Assembly (NCBI GenBank): GCA_022385805.1
Contig: MU277676.1
Location: 245,568 to 309,567, forward strand
Source: Pilatotrama ljubarskyi
Lineage: Eukaryota > Basidiomycota > Agaricomycetes > Polyporales > Polyporaceae
Reading direction: 5' to 3'
DNA length: 64,000 nucleotides
In this document: positions 20,783 to 33,502 of the stretch, piece by piece
How the letters are laid out: each line of letters begins with the position of its first letter
Position numbering within the stretch: the first letter of the stretch is position 1
Program-made: the position numbers and the translations under genes
Notes under the pieces: model-generated
Database searches by the model: none
Told to the model about the DNA's origin: nothing
Seen by the model: only the letters and a program-made list of their open reading frames with translations

Positions 20783-23700
20783 ATGGCCTCCATCAAGAAG
20801 GCGATCTCAAAGGTCGTCTCGCATACCCGCTCGGTCTCCAAGGCCAGCTCCCGTAATGCCCCGAACGGCAACTCCCATCCCCTCATGAACGGCAAGGCCG
20901 ACCAGGCATCCGAGCCCCGTGTACAAATCGACGATACCAATGCAAAGGGCGAGACGGCCGCTATGCACCAGCAGTCGAAAGACGCGGTCAAAGACTTGCA
21001 GCGTCCCGGTAGCGCCGCTAGCGACCATCGGTCATTCACCGAGCAGAAGGACGAGCGCAGGTCCGAGCGCGAAGCGAAAGACGAGGAGGAGGCTCGTCAG
21101 CGGAAGGAGCGCATGAAGAAGGCGCACGACGAGGTGCGTTCCCGAGTGTATCTCGCCCTCCCGCGCTTTCGAGCCGTAGTCGCCTGCTGCGAAGTGATCG
21201 AGGCATGCGGCGCAACCGGCTCGGGCATGCGCATCACAGATTGTCATTCGTCTATGCGAACTGTATGCTGACCGCAAGTTGTAGGACCCTCTGCGAGACA
21301 ATTGGGGAGATCTCCCGCTAAATATGTCGCAGACAAGGGCAGGTCAGTGGCTGTTGGCCCCTGCTGCGGTCTCTCTCACTCATGACTCGCTCTAGAACGC
21401 CTATACGACAATGTGCGTGACATTCCCAACAAGAACGAGGGAGATGTCGTCACTTTCCGCGCACGCGTCCACCATATCCGCCCACTAGGTATGGAGCCAG
21501 TGTAGCTGCTTTCGGACGACTTGCAATAACTGCGAATACGTACAGGATCCAAGATCGTCTTCCTCATTTTCCGGCACCAGTTCACTACCGTACAAGGCGT
21601 CTTGACTGAGGAGCCCGACAAGGTCTCCCAGGTAATGGTTCGATGGGCAGAAGGCATCGCTCGGGAGTCGATCGTACTCGTCGAGGGTGTCGTTCAAAGG
21701 CCACCTCCAGATCAACACGACGTCCATAGCACAAGTATACATCAATACGAGATCCGGATCCGTAAGGTGCGCTAGCAGCACGATTGCAACAAGACTCGAC
21801 TACTCACTGTCGCGCTGCTTACCAGCTCCATGTGATTTCTGCGCCATCTACGACCCTTCCGTATCAAGTGGAAGACGTGTCGAGGCCGAAGGAGTATTAC
21901 GAGAGGGTATGTATACCCCGATATTCTCTTCGCCGGTAGGCTGATGCATCCGAGTAGGACGACGCCCAATTCGCAAGGGTAGGCGAGCGCACCCGTCTCG
22001 ATCATCGAGTCCTCGACCTACGGGTACGAGCAATGTTTCTTGTTTCCCGCGACAGATACTGACCGTACCGTGCCTAGTCACCTGCATCCCAAGCGATTTT
22101 CCGCATACATGCAGGCGTTTGCGACCTGTTCCGCTCCTTCCTGACGGAGCGCGGCTTCACCGAAATCCACTCTTCGAAACTGCAAGGCTCGTCGACGGAG
22201 TCGGGCGCAGCGGTGTTCAAGGTCGACTACTTCCGACGCCCTGCTTACCTTGCGCAGAGCCCGCAGCTCGCCAAGCAGATGTGTATCGCCGCGGACATGG
22301 AGAGGGTGTTCGAGATTGGACCAGTGTTCAGAGCCGAGAACTCCAATACCCATAGACATCTAACAGAGTTCACCGGCCTCGACCTGGAGATGGCCATCGA
22401 CAGCCATTATCATGAAGTCGTGGACCTGCTCGACGACCTCTTCAAAGCCATCTTTAAGGGTCTGCAGTCGCGGTTCAGAGATGAAGTGCGTCTCCTCCTC
22501 CTGGCCCTCCGACCGGGTTATATACGACCTTGCGGGCTTCTGGAACATGCTGACATGTTTGCTTGGCTTTGAAATAGATCGAGACGGTGAAGAAGTTCTA
22601 CCCACACGACGATGTCGTCATCCTTGACGAAACGCCTCGCCTGAAATTCTCTGAAGCCATCCGTTTGTTGAACGAGTCAGGGTACACCGACGATGATGGG
22701 CGCTCGCTATCCGAAACCGAAGACCTCAGCACGCGCGCGGAGCAGCGCCTCGGTCAGCTAGTCAAGGAGAAGTACGGCGCGGACTTTTACATCGTCGACA
22801 AGTTCCCCCTCGAGGTGCGGCCGTTCTACACGATGCCGGATCCAGACGACAACGTGAGTTTTCATCACCGCAACGATTTGACAACTGCCGACCGATGCGA
22901 CATGTACAGCGATGGTCCAACTCGTACGACTTCTTCCTTCGTGGAGAAGAGATCCTCTCCGGAGGTCAGCGTATCCACTTCGCGCCGCTGCTAGAAGAGC
23001 GTATGAAGGAGGAAGGTATCGATCCGGAAACTATGCAAGAGTACGTCGACGGCTTCCGATGGGGTTGCCCGCCGGTGAGTCGCATGCTTCCCTCTTACTT
23101 CCGCCTTGTGTTGACGTTTCCTCAGCACGGCGGCGGAGGTGTTGGCCTCGAGCGTGTGGTTATGCTCTTCCTCAAGCTTGGCAACGTACGCTGGGCAAGT
23201 CTCTTCCCACGCGATCCTCGCAGCTTCATCAAGCGCGGACATGATCCCACTGAGGCGGCGTACATCGCTGCTAACTCCCTCATCCTCCATGGGCCCGAGT
23301 CAACGACCTTCCCGCCTGGAAAGAAGGCCGGTGATATGCCGCCCTTGGAGAATGTACGTGTCTTGAGACCTTCTACCCGCCGTAGGCTGCGATTCTGACG
23401 CACTGCCATTGTTCAGCTCATCGCCAAATACGGTGACGCAACGAACACCAGTTGGACGGATCCGGCTTGGACTGTCTGGCGCGACAAAGCCACCGGTGCA
23501 GCTGTCGGTTACATTCCGGAGAACGGATTCGCCGTCACGTTCGGAATTCCACTCTGCCCGCCAGAACAGGTCCCCCGCGTCGTCAAGGCATACCTTGCTC
23601 ACCTGCACGAGCAGGGGCTCAAGCCTGTCTGGTGTTGCGTCGACAAGACGACAGAGAAGTGCCTGGCTGAGGACCACGGATGGGCTGCCGTCGTCGCCGT

Positions 23701-24479
23701 TGCTGAGGAGCGCATCAACCCGACTGAGGTTGATCCGGTCGAGAACGACAAGACCGTGCGCCGCAAGGTCCACCGCGCGGAGCGCGAGGGCGTCAAAATC
23801 ATCGAGGTCGGTCAGGAGATGGATCCACACGTGAAGGCCCAGCTCGAGGAGCGTTGCCGGGAGTGGGCGGCGAACCGCAAGGGCACTCAGATCCACCTTA
23901 CAGGAGTGCGCCCGTTCGACGACATGAAGCACCGGAAGTACTTCTACGCTCTCGACAAGGACGGCAAGGTACGCATCTCTCTTTATGGTGTTCTGAGCGG
24001 ATATGTAAAGCTCCACACCTGTTAGCCCTGCGCCATGGTCGTCCTAGCGCAGCTCGCACCCAAGCATGGCTTCCAGATCAAGTGGGCGCTGGAGTTCCCG
24101 GGGGCCCCGCTGGGAGCAATCGAGTACATCCTCACCTACGTCATCAAGAAGCTCGGCGATGCCGGCGTAAAGTCCGCCACATTTGGTGCGGGAGCCATCG
24201 ACAAGCTGCACCCGGCCGACAACGTGCATGGCTTCAGGATCAAGACGCTCGAGAAGGCGTACAATGGCCTGTCATCGACGTTCAACCTCACGGGCAAGGG
24301 AGACTTCCGGAGCAAGTTCGGGACGTGGCAGGACCCGGTGAGTAGCTTGCTGCTGTTACTGATTTTGCGCGATCGTGCTCAACGGCTTCTTTTCGCAGTT
24401 GTACATCTGCTACCCGAAGGGCGGTCTGGGTGTGAAGGGCATCGAGGCTATCATGACCATGCTCCAGAAGCCGAAGTGA
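20783..24479 (+). CDS. erdS: Aspartyl-tRNA synthetase fused to DUF2156: ergosteryl-aspartate synthase (ErdS-type)
   Basis: Thirteen exons join in phase to 963 residues: 20783-21133, 21285-21342, 21396-21488, 21546-21766, 21826-21906, 21958-22023, 22078-22485, 22578-22853, 22910-23074, 23126-23353, 23417-23968, 24026-24337 and 24399-24479. After a Lys/Glu-rich extension (residues 1-120) comes an OB-fold anticodon-binding region. The class II AspRS core follows, with motif 2 [11 protein letters not shown] (about 374), the flipping-loop-type [14 protein letters not shown], and motif 3 [10 protein letters not shown] (about 575-583). The C-terminal third (about 650-963) is a DUF2156/GNAT-like aminoacyl-tRNA transferase domain of the MprF type. 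This fusion is the described fungal ErdS, which charges tRNA-Asp and transfers aspartate to the 3-hydroxyl of ergosterol. Identification rests on architecture and motifs. No ErdH-type hydrolase is seen nearby. Confidence 0.92.
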
Positions 24480-25691
24480 TCCCTCGGCAACCCTGCACAG
24501 CGAATCGACCCTCCATAATGCTCTCTGACTACGCCTGGCACCTCATCTACAGTTGGCTACCGTGCGCTCACCGGCCATTCCTTTCGTTCGTCCGTTTGTT
24601 CACATCTGTGATTCCCCGCTTGCTGTACCGCTTCTCACCACTCACTCATACACTGATTGGTCTCCTCGCGTTCCGTACCACCCGCGGGACTTGTACTTGG
24701 TTCTTGTAATGGTTGGTCCTGTTACGGCCTGCTACGTTCTGCTACGTATCATACTTGTACGACATGCTCCACTCCGCCCACACGTAGTCGAGATGGGCCA
24801 TATTCCGGGACTGTGCGATATTGTTTTGCTCCGCCTGTTTGCAAGCTCGCTATCTCGCGGGCACCCGTAGAGTATATGCATATTCCTGTAATGTCTTGGA
24901 ATGTATCATCAACATATATTTTGTCTGGTTATACGGAACTCGGTACGGATGGCGAGGGCGCCGGCTTTAGAAGGGCTGAGAGGGCGACATCATCCAGCCC
25001 GGGTACCCTGTATGGGACCGGTCCACTAGTCTGAGCAGCTCGAAGAGCTGTTATGCTTCCCGCGACGTGCCGGTGACGAAGCCTTAAAGTGGCCAGCATA
25101 CGGCCGGACGGCGTAGGCTCTCAACTTTCTCCGCAAGGACAGCATACAGCTTGCGTACGTGCTGCAGGGCGATACAAGGCATTGCACTGAGCCCTACCAC
25201 GCGACATACGGGCTCGTCGAATGAAAAGTGCCTCACCGCACACTTGTCAGCAATACGACTACGGTGAAGTTCAATCTAGTGCACCAGCCTGTGGTGCCTA
25301 CTATGCGAGGTCCGTATAGGAGGTGCAGATGCGGTGAGCCTGGAATTGCCGAGCACTTATGTAGAGGGCCTTTCATAACGAAGCATACAGTCGCCAGGAA
25401 CGCGTCCTCGGTACGGCTGACATCTGAAACGCAGCATTGCTTTCAGAGCCTCTCCAAACAGTCTGCGTTGCCAGCTACATTTGAACGGAGCAGAGACAGC
25501 AGTGTTGGTGATGGTGATGGTGGGTGAACAGGATGAGCAGCACGAGCGCTGGGATCCGGCTTCCTGCAGCTTCCTGTCTTCCACCATCTCCTCAGAACCC
25601 GCGAGCCCATCTTTCTGCTTGTCTTCTTGGCTCGTTGGTCGCAAACGTTCCTTTGGCTGTACTGTCTCGACTCTCTGAGGTGCACGTTCTG
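24480..25691. other. 1.2-kb intergenic region
   Basis: 3' flank of the synthetase gene and upstream region of the TBC gene. Open frames are short or run in frame into the TBC gene start; nothing else recognised. Confidence 0.5.
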
Positions 25692-28461
25692 ATGTCCGAG
25701 GGGGCTCAAGATGCGTCAAAGACTCTCGCACCGTTGGTCACGACGGACCCTTCCCCATTGACGACCAATGAATCGGACACGCCGACCTCGCCAGGACTGC
25801 CCACTGTTACCGCGCGCAAGCCTCCGCATGAACTGGGCGGAACATCTGATGAAATGTCAACTGCGCAGTCTTCAGTGAACAGTGCCGAGTCTGCCACCCA
25901 ACCTGCGACGAAGGCGGATGTGAGTGAGGCGTCGGGGACGGAATCCCGGAGTGACCCCCCGTCAGCTCCGGAGCCCAGTTCCTCGGAAGAAGAGTATCTC
26001 TCACCCAAAGAAGAGCCCTCTGCTGAGGATGTACCTGCGACTTCGCCGGAAAAACGCGCATCCGTCCCTCCCCCGGTGTCGACAGACAAGCCTCCGGCGA
26101 CCTCTGCAGCTGCCTTGGACTCACTACTGTCCCCGACCGAGGCCGAGGGCAAGTTCCCCGTGCGAGAATCCATTGCAGTATCCGACGCCACGGATGATGA
26201 AGCTCGCTTCTCTACAGTCCTGCTCAGCGCCCGACAGAGTCTCGTAACAAATCCTAGCCCCAAGGTCTCCGCCCCGTCCAGTGATCTGGGAGCAGTAGAG
26301 GAGGGTGCTGGCTCGGAAGAGAGCACTTTGGTCGAGGACTGGCGGAAGCACAAGAAGACCGCATCGAATTCGACCATCCTCTCCGCGAGCAATGTTCCGT
26401 ATCTCATGTCCAAGCTCGGAGATGGGACAGCTACCCCATCAGGGTCACGTCCCAACAGCCTTGGAGGCAAGATACGGGAGGAGTTCTACCAGAAGAACAC
26501 GGGGGAGAATGCTGCTACTGAAGGGGACGCCGCTGTGGATTGGGGTGCGTCGTGCTGCCGTCTCTTCCGACATGCCGTATGTGTGACCTCCTGTGTACAT
26601 AGACTTCTGGGGACAAGTTGTCAATGGTATCTGCGGCGTTTCTTGCGAGAATCTGCGTACTGGGATAATGGGACTCACGCTCGGGTTCAGATTACCAAGG
26701 CTTCGCGTCGGAACATCCTGAGCAGTTAGCAAAGGCTATAGAGCGCGGAATCCCGAAAACGTTGCGAGGCATGGTTTGGCAACTAATGTAGGTATGCCTG
26801 TACATTGGTCTGCATACGCGGACAGAACCCTAACTGTGTCGATAGGTCGGCATCCAAGGACCCAGAACTCGAGAACACCTACCTTCGGCTGCTCAAAGAG
26901 ACGAGTCCGCATGAGAAGGCGATCATGCGAGATCTTGGCAGGTGACGGCCGGCTGCCATACGCATTCAATGCTGGCGTTGACTCGCGATCTCATAGGACT
27001 TTCCCGCACCATGCGTTCTTCACCGACGGGCATGGCATTGGACAGGAGAACCTCTTCAACGTCTTGAAGGCGTATTCCCTGTATGTCTCTCTTCATCCCC
27101 AAAATCGAACACGCGACTCATTTTGGTTTCAGATACGACCCACAAGTAGGCTATTGTCAGGGCCTGCCCTTCATCGTTGCAATCCTACTGCTGAACGTGA
27201 GCTCTCAATTCTTGATCGCAGAGGAACCTAACTCACGTGGTTCCAGATGCCGGACGAGGAAGCATTTTGCCTCCTAGTGCGCCTCATGCACTCGTATGAC
27301 CTCCGGGGGCACTTCTTGCCCGAAATGCCGAAGCTACAGCTGCGACTGGTGAGCCTTTCCCGCACTTCTGGCGTCGCGTTGCCTGACATCAGTCGTCTAT
27401 ACAGTTCCAGGTAACATTGCTTTGAATAGACGCAAAAGCGCTTCTCGATACTGATGCCGCACATAGTTCGAGCGACTGCTGGAAGAGCTCCTTCCCGTCC
27501 TCCACCTGCATTTCGTACGACAAGGCATCAAAGCGAGCATGTACTGCTCACAATGGTTCCTGACGATGTTCAGCTACCGGTACGTTTTGTCCATTTGCAG
27601 GTGGCGCCGACGTTCACTGACTTCATGCTGTAGCTTTCCGATGGACATCGTCTTCCGAATATACGACAATTGTCTCGCGAGCGGCATCGAGGCAATGTTC
27701 GCGTTCAGCATGGCGCTCCTCATCAAGAACGAGGAGACGCTGCTCTCTATGAAGTTTGATCAGCTCCTCTCGTTTCTCAATACCCGCGTATTTGAGGTAT
27801 ACCAAGTGCGTCCGCCGCTAGCCGCAGTAACACATCCGTTCTGTATTGACCGCGTATGATGGCGAACACAGATAGGACCGGCAGAGGAAGGGCAGAAGGA
27901 GGTGAGATATCGGGTGGACGAGTTCGTGCAGGACGCGACATCGCTCCGCATCACGCCGTTCATGCTCGACAGCTATGCGCACGAGTATGAGGAGCTCGTG
28001 CGTGCGCGGGACGCGCACAAGATCGAGATGGACAACCTGAGAAACGCCAACAGGCAGCTAGCAGCGCAAGTGTGCGTGATTTCTCTCTCGTTGTCGATGA
28101 TAACGAGGTTGACGTAGCTCTGCATGACAGAAAGACGCTGGAGACGAATTTGGCACAGCTCAATACGGAGCACTGTGAAGTTCTGGTGGGCATATACACC
28201 GAGGATAGCTGTCGATGGGTTCCTCACAAGTGCCTACAGAACGAACTTGTGAGGGCACGACTGCGACACGAAGAGCTGGAGTCAGAGCTCGTACGATACA
28301 AGCTCTTGTACGTCCTCGCCATTCTCCTTACCTCTACTCTGACTGATCTGCCAACGTCCAACAGATATGCCGAAGCGATGCACCAGAGCGAAGACGCGAT
28401 GTCGTCTCACCGCATCTCTCTTGTCGCGAGCAAACGCGGCAGCAACAGCACGAACGGTTAG
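25692..28461 (+). CDS. TBC-domain Rab GTPase-activating protein (Gyp5/EVI5-like)
   Basis: The long first exon (to about 26540) encodes a disordered Ser/Pro/Glu-rich N-terminus from MSEGAQDASK; an in-frame Met at 25524 is an alternative start. Later short exons build a full TBC domain: IPKTLRGMVWQLM, then the catalytic arginine finger in IMRDLGRTFPHHAFF and the glutamine finger in YCQGLPF. CSQWFLTMFSYRFPMDIVFR follows. Both fingers are intact, so GAP activity is expected. After the domain come two coiled-coil exons (EELVRARDAHKIEMDNL; KTLETNLAQLNTEHCEVL; HEELESELVRYKLLYAEAM) and a short Ser-rich end. Gyp5-type proteins act on Ypt1/Sec4-class Rabs in ER-Golgi and exocytic traffic; the exact Rab is not readable. 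Confidence 0.88.
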
Positions 28462-28855
28462 TCGTTGACCTCTCCAAGTACTCCGGGTATAGAAGGCGCT
28501 GGAGGGTTCAGGGATGGATACCACGGCGTCTCGCACCCAGCGTTGCGCCTCGCTTGCATAGTTCGTCGATGTCGCTGTCGTTGTTGTACTGGATCCCAGC
28601 ATTGCAGGAATGTATCTCGAGTAATCACGTAGATCGGATAGAGTCCAAGTTATCGTAGTTCGAAGAACCACATCGTAGCGGCAAGACGGGCGGATGTCTA
28701 CGAGCGGAAGGCGTAGGGTGAGTCAGTAGAACACGTTTTGCGACGCATCCAATCTCTTCAGATTCTATTTCCAACGGTGAATGGCAGAGGAAGGGAACCG
28801 GCACAGGTCCAGATGCGGTGGCAGCAACATTGGGGGGCATGCTCATAGGGCACCT
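28462..28855. other. Convergent intergenic region
   Basis: 3' ends of the TBC gene (+) and the aminotransferase gene (-). No feature recognised. Confidence 0.5.
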
Positions 28856-30415
28856 CTACTCACATACCACCGACCACCCTTCCCATTCGTACCGCCCGTC
28901 CTGAATATCCGTAATACGCCTGTACAGAGCTCTGCCAATCGGCCCAAGCCCGCTTTCAAACGTGGGGAGCTCGATATCCTTCCCCTCGTATCCGATGCGC
29001 CCGATAGGAGCAACGATCACCGCTGTGCCGACGCTGAAGATCTCGAGGATGCGCCCGTCAGCCTGCCACGCCTGCAGCTCCGACATCGTGAGAACGCGCT
29101 CGGAGGCGTGCAGATGCAGAGAGGGGGGCAGATCGGGAAGGATGATGCGTGCGGGATGCGCTGCGGCGAGGGCGAGAATGCTCTCGCGCGTGACACCGGG
29201 GAGGATGGTTCCGTCAAGAGGCGGTGTGAGCAGATCGACATCTATGAGAAGTCAATGTCAGTGTCGTATCGGGCGTGGTCGAGGAGACACATGGACAGGT
29301 GAGAGCCGCCGTGAGTCATGGCCTGCACTAGGCTTACCGCCGTCATCTCGCCTGAGGGCCACGAAGAAATTCATGACCCCTGCCTCGGTGATCTTGCCGT
29401 TGAAAAGCCACAGCGTCTGATCATAGCCGCGGCTCAACGCCATTTCTTGGGGGGCCAATGTCGGACCGTAGTTACCCGCGACCTTGTGCTCACCAGTCCC
29501 GCCCGGCCATGCGCGTGTAGCTTCGCTGACGGCGAGGAGCGACAGCGGGCGCATACCGCCAGGGAAGAACGGTCCGCTCGGGGCGCACATCACCCAGAGA
29601 AGGGCGCTGTTGGAGGGGGAAAGGCCCATGGCTGTGGGATCGAAGGGTCAGCACATGTGCAGGAAGTACGAACTGTCGATCACATACATGCGCGCGTCCC
29701 GACTATCATCGGACGGATGTATAAGCTGTGGCCTCTCTGTGTGGGGATCCAACGATTCTCAACCTTCACAAACGCCCTGATAAGCTTCAACAGCTCGTCT
29801 ATGTCGAACCGCTGCGTGGGATTGTGCGTGAGTAGCGGAGAATGCGTCCAACAGGGGAATACAAACTGGCAGCGCTACACGGACAGCTGATCGCGCCAAC
29901 CTCGCCATATTCTTTTCAGGACGGAAGAGTCGAGCCTCGCCGTCGGGCCCGATATATGCCTTCTCATAGTCAGCGGGCACTCTTTTGGCGCGTGGCATCC
30001 TGGAGGCTTACCTTCATCCCCTCGAAGGCAGTAGTCGCATATTGGAGGCATGAGCTTGCCGGGTCGAAGGGTAACGGGCCATACGGCCTGATTTCCGGCG
30101 CTGACCACCCTCCGATAGGATCGTATGACACGACAAGAAGATGGTCGGTCATTGTCTGCGGGATTGTCAATGTCTAGAGCGGGAATATTCCAGGATCTTG
30201 CCCCTACATGTGCGAAGCGTAGCTGGCTCGTGCAAGGAATAGGCTTCAACTCCGTGGCGAGTTTCACAACGAGTTTGGACGCCTATGACGAGTCAGCGAG
30301 GTCACTGTCATCCTGCGATTACGGCTCAGACACTTACATCAAGGCGGGCGGGTTCTGCGAGTTGCACCACCGCAGGCGGCTCGGTGCCCTGCAAGGGCGC
30401 GAGGGCTACTGGCAT
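28856..30415 (-). CDS. Branched-chain amino acid aminotransferase
   Basis: PLP enzyme that interconverts Leu, Ile and Val with their 2-oxo acids. Seven exons (30338-30415, 30208-30282, 30012-30155, 29867-29962, 29688-29811, 29338-29631, 28856-29241) keep phase and give 398 residues. Landmarks: [11 protein letters not shown] and the [13 protein letters not shown] segment, [33 protein letters not shown], and the PLP lysine in [14 protein letters not shown] (about K222). [10 protein letters not shown] and [13 protein letters not shown], both typical of fold-type IV BCATs, follow. It has no obvious mitochondrial presequence, suggesting a cytosolic form. The final codons include a gtatgtgag string resembling a donor, so a short extra 3' exon is possible; as read, the end WSVVCE fits the family. 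Confidence 0.92.
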
Positions 30416-31785
30416 GGTCTGCTGTGGGCACAGTGATAAAACGGTTGGGTAGGGAGGTCTAATCAATGCTGAGCCTGCTCCGTAGCTGCGCGATACCACC
30501 TTTATGTACTCGGCACTTCGGTTGGCAGAGATAATGCGGGTCCATCTTCCGTTTCTGTTGGACTCGGAAGAGCCGGGGCACAAGGACCGCACGTAATGCC
30601 AACATCCTTTTGTTCTGCGGTGGCATGTGTCACCAGCCCGGTGACCTGTAGTACAGGCACTGCAGTTGTATTCGTGGGGGAGATCAGCGTCCGCCACACC
30701 CGTTCTGACTAAGGGGGGAAGGCGCTCATTGTATGGAACATGGAAATCTAGGAGCCGCCTGAGGCTTCCTCTGGATATGACTCACCTTATCCATTCAGAT
30801 TGGGAGCAGAGGCACCCACGGATCGATGCAGGCGAACGCCGCTATTTCGAAGCGCCGATCGACGAGATTGCGAACCCCGTATTTCGACCATGGATCCGCT
30901 GGGCACATACATGTCTTCTTCGCGAGTCAAAGATGTGATACAACCACGGTGACACGCAGCCCATGTCTAGATGTCGCATGCGGTCGCTGGATCGTTGTGC
31001 TCAGCTCTGATTCATATAATCATGCCGCACGACGGCTCACCTGGCAGACAAGTCTCGCGCTGCAGGTCGATTATTTAAATGCCAAGGGCCCGCGCTTCGA
31101 CAAGGAGCCGACCACTATATGACGAAGTTGATCAATCGTCGAGATTCTGCCCTGGCGACCATTTACCGGCTTCCATGAGCGAATGGAGAGCACCGCGGCG
31201 TCCGGTCAAGCTGTAATATGCGGTACATGGTACTGGGACCCGCCGTCTTCAAGTTTGATCAGCCCGAGCCAAAGTCGAAACACGAGAAGCGTCCGCAAGC
31301 TATGTTCAGTGCACTCTTGATGCGGCTCGGACGACGAGAAACCGTTGTGGGCGTATTCGACACGATATGCGGTACTAATAGGGGGCCAGAACGTACAACC
31401 AACTTGTGAGCTCGAGCCTCGAGTTGAAGGAGCCTGGAGATAACTATAGCTAGTTTGGAGATGTACTATAGGAGGTCCTCCGTGGGAACTTCGGAGTCTC
31501 AATTGCTGAAGGGGGCGGCGTGCTTGTAGTGCGCGCGCAGTCGCTGGAGGAACAAGTAGCGTGTACATCAGCGCACGGGATTCCTAGACTTCATCAGCGT
31601 TTCGCGCAGAAGATACGTGGGCAACAGAAAAGTATAGAGTGAGTGATATACTGTGAACTGCGATGAATCTCTGCGTTCCCTCTCATACTCAAGTCGTTTT
31701 AGGCGCCGGGTCTCTTCAGCAGGAACGTCTGTCTTCCGCTGGGCGGGAGGCTGGCTCAAGTGTGGACCCACAACTCCACCCTCGA
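30416..31785. other. 1.4-kb intergenic region
   Basis: Upstream regions of two divergent genes. The aminotransferase frame stays open upstream to 30697 without homology. Other frames (for example 30666-30938 +) show no motif. Confidence 0.45.
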
Positions 31786-32997
31786 ATGACCCTTCTACTC
31801 GCACCATCTGCTCGTCTTCCCCCAGTCCGGAGTGTCCACGAACACAGAGTCGAATACCTCGAGAACTTGGTGGAGTACCTCCGGACAATCTACAACCCAC
31901 CAGTGCGCGGAATCCGTCGCGTCGACCGTCAGGCGAAGGGAATCAGTTCTGGTCCTGCCAGAGAAGATGAAGATGGACTAGAAATGCTGCGCTCCGACGA
32001 GTTCGAAAGGGCATACACTATTCGTTGGCTCACGGGTCTCGTCGCCCGAGCGTCCCTCATCCAGGATCTAAACGCGGAGGATGGAGAAGCATCCGGCGAG
32101 TCCGATGGGAAGGTCGATGCGCTCATCCGCGAGGCTGCTTCTCTTCTTGCCGTGTGCGCAGGTACCGCTGCTGCAGGTAACGTGACCCGCAGGTTCACGT
32201 TTGCGTCCCCTCACCTCAACTCGCCCGTTGAGGTCCAGCTGACCGACATCCCCATGTCAGTCGACGACAACGCTGCAACTGTGGGCGCACATACGTGGGG
32301 CAGCGCATGTCTCCTCGCCGAGATGATCGTGGAGGACCCGGACCGCTTCGGCCTTTCCCAAGGCGTCGTCTCGCGCGGCGCTCGAGTCCTGGAACTTGGT
32401 GCTGGTACCGGACTAGTCAGCTTGGCGGTTGCGAAACTGCTCTCTACGAAATCCGCCCAAACGAGCACTGGATCGGCGAGGTCCGCTGTTGTCGCGACCG
32501 ACTACCACCCTGCGGTCCTTGCCAATCTGGCTCATAACATCAAGACCAATGCGTTCTCAGACGAGGACCCTCTCGTGTCTATCTCTCCCCATGCGCTCGA
32601 CTGGTCGGACTTTGCTGCGGACAGAACAGGTCGCTCCGCCATAGAACCACCCTTCGATCTATCATTCGACTCGATCTTCGGTGCCGACATCATATACGAA
32701 CCTACGCACGCCAGTTGGATTCGAAACTGCGTGTCGGCGCTCCTTCGCCGACCTAGCCAAGCAGGAGGCAGCCCGGATGTCCTACCCTTCCCCCGCTTCC
32801 ACCTACTCATCCCCCTGCGCCCCACTCATCTCATGGAAGCGCGGACCGTAGAAGAGGTCTTCCCGCCTGCTTCTAGTCACTCGGGGCCTGGGACGGATCT
32901 CCATATCTTGGAAAAGGAGAACATCGTTTGCGAGGCTGGGGACGCTAGACCGGGCTCGGAGGTTGAGTATGTTCATTATGTGATTGGTTGGGCTTGA
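31786..32997 (+). CDS. SAM-dependent methyltransferase, protein-lysine type (MTF16 / FAM86-like)
   Basis: Intronless 403-residue frame from MTLLLAPSARLPPVRSV; the frame is open further upstream but family-like sequence begins here. The N-terminal part has VEYLRTIYNPPVRGIRR. The Rossmann core contains TWGSACLLAEMIV, motif I VLELGAGTGLVSLAVAKL (about residue 200), an acidic post-I strand VVATDYHPAVLANLAHNI and FDSIFGADIIYEP (motif post-II, position of the D/N-x-x-Y signature). This layout is that of methyltransferase family 16, whose members modify lysines of translation factors and chaperones in the cytosol. The substrate cannot be inferred. Confidence 0.82.
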   Translation: MTLLLAPSARLPPVRSVHEHRVEYLENLVEYLRTIYNPPVRGIRRVDRQAKGISSGPAREDEDGLEMLRSDEFERAYTIRWLTGLVARASLIQDLNAEDGEASGESDGKVDALIREAASLLAVCAGTAAAGNVTRRFTFASPHLNSPVEVQLTDIPMSVDDNAATVGAHTWGSACLLAEMIVEDPDRFGLSQGVVSRGARVLELGAGTGLVSLAVAKLLSTKSAQTSTGSARSAVVATDYHPAVLANLAHNIKTNAFSDEDPLVSISPHALDWSDFAADRTGRSAIEPPFDLSFDSIFGADIIYEPTHASWIRNCVSALLRRPSQAGGSPDVLPFPRFHLLIPLRPTHLMEARTVEEVFPPASSHSGPGTDLHILEKENIVCEAGDARPGSEVEYVHYVIGWA

Positions 32998-33502
32998 TTC
33001 CTCTGGCTGCAGTAGGTGTTATACTGTAACATATAGCCATAGATCACTAGACATGCATATGTACAAATAAGTCAGCCAGATGGGTGGAGGTTCGCTGTGA
33101 ACGTAGGTAGCCTTAGTACAGGGGCTCAAAGTTGAGGTGTCCTTCCATATCGTCGTCAGTACGGACAGCAACCAGTAGCGATACTATGGGATACTTATAT
33201 GATGTACTCAAAAGTCGGTTCTCTGAGTCCGTCTCACCGTCGTGGCAGGGAGTCGTCCTCCCTGTTCAGGCTGTTCTGGGTCTCTCTGAAAGCTCGTCCC
33301 TGTCGCATACGGTAGGCGCCCGGAGAGTTCCGTGGATCGCAGAGTCGGGCGGCCCGGCTCCTCCGAGTCTGACGGTCTGACGTTGCGGAGTATACTACTT
33401 GCAGTGTGCAGCTCCGGGTCCATCTCTTTCGCCTCCCTGCTCGTGTTCAAGGGCTGTCCTCGCTCTGGCCGTATGTTTCGCCCTTGACTGCTTGGGTCAT
33501 CC
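32998..33502. other. Intergenic, no gene seen
   Basis: 3' flank of the methyltransferase and promoter of the kinase gene. Confidence 0.5.

Noticed and set aside
20783..24479. ErdS-type gene as two separate neighbouring genes
   Set aside because: The exon ending GDMPPLEN splices in phase (gtacgt...gttcag) into the DUF2156 part, with no stop, promoter gap or new start between them.
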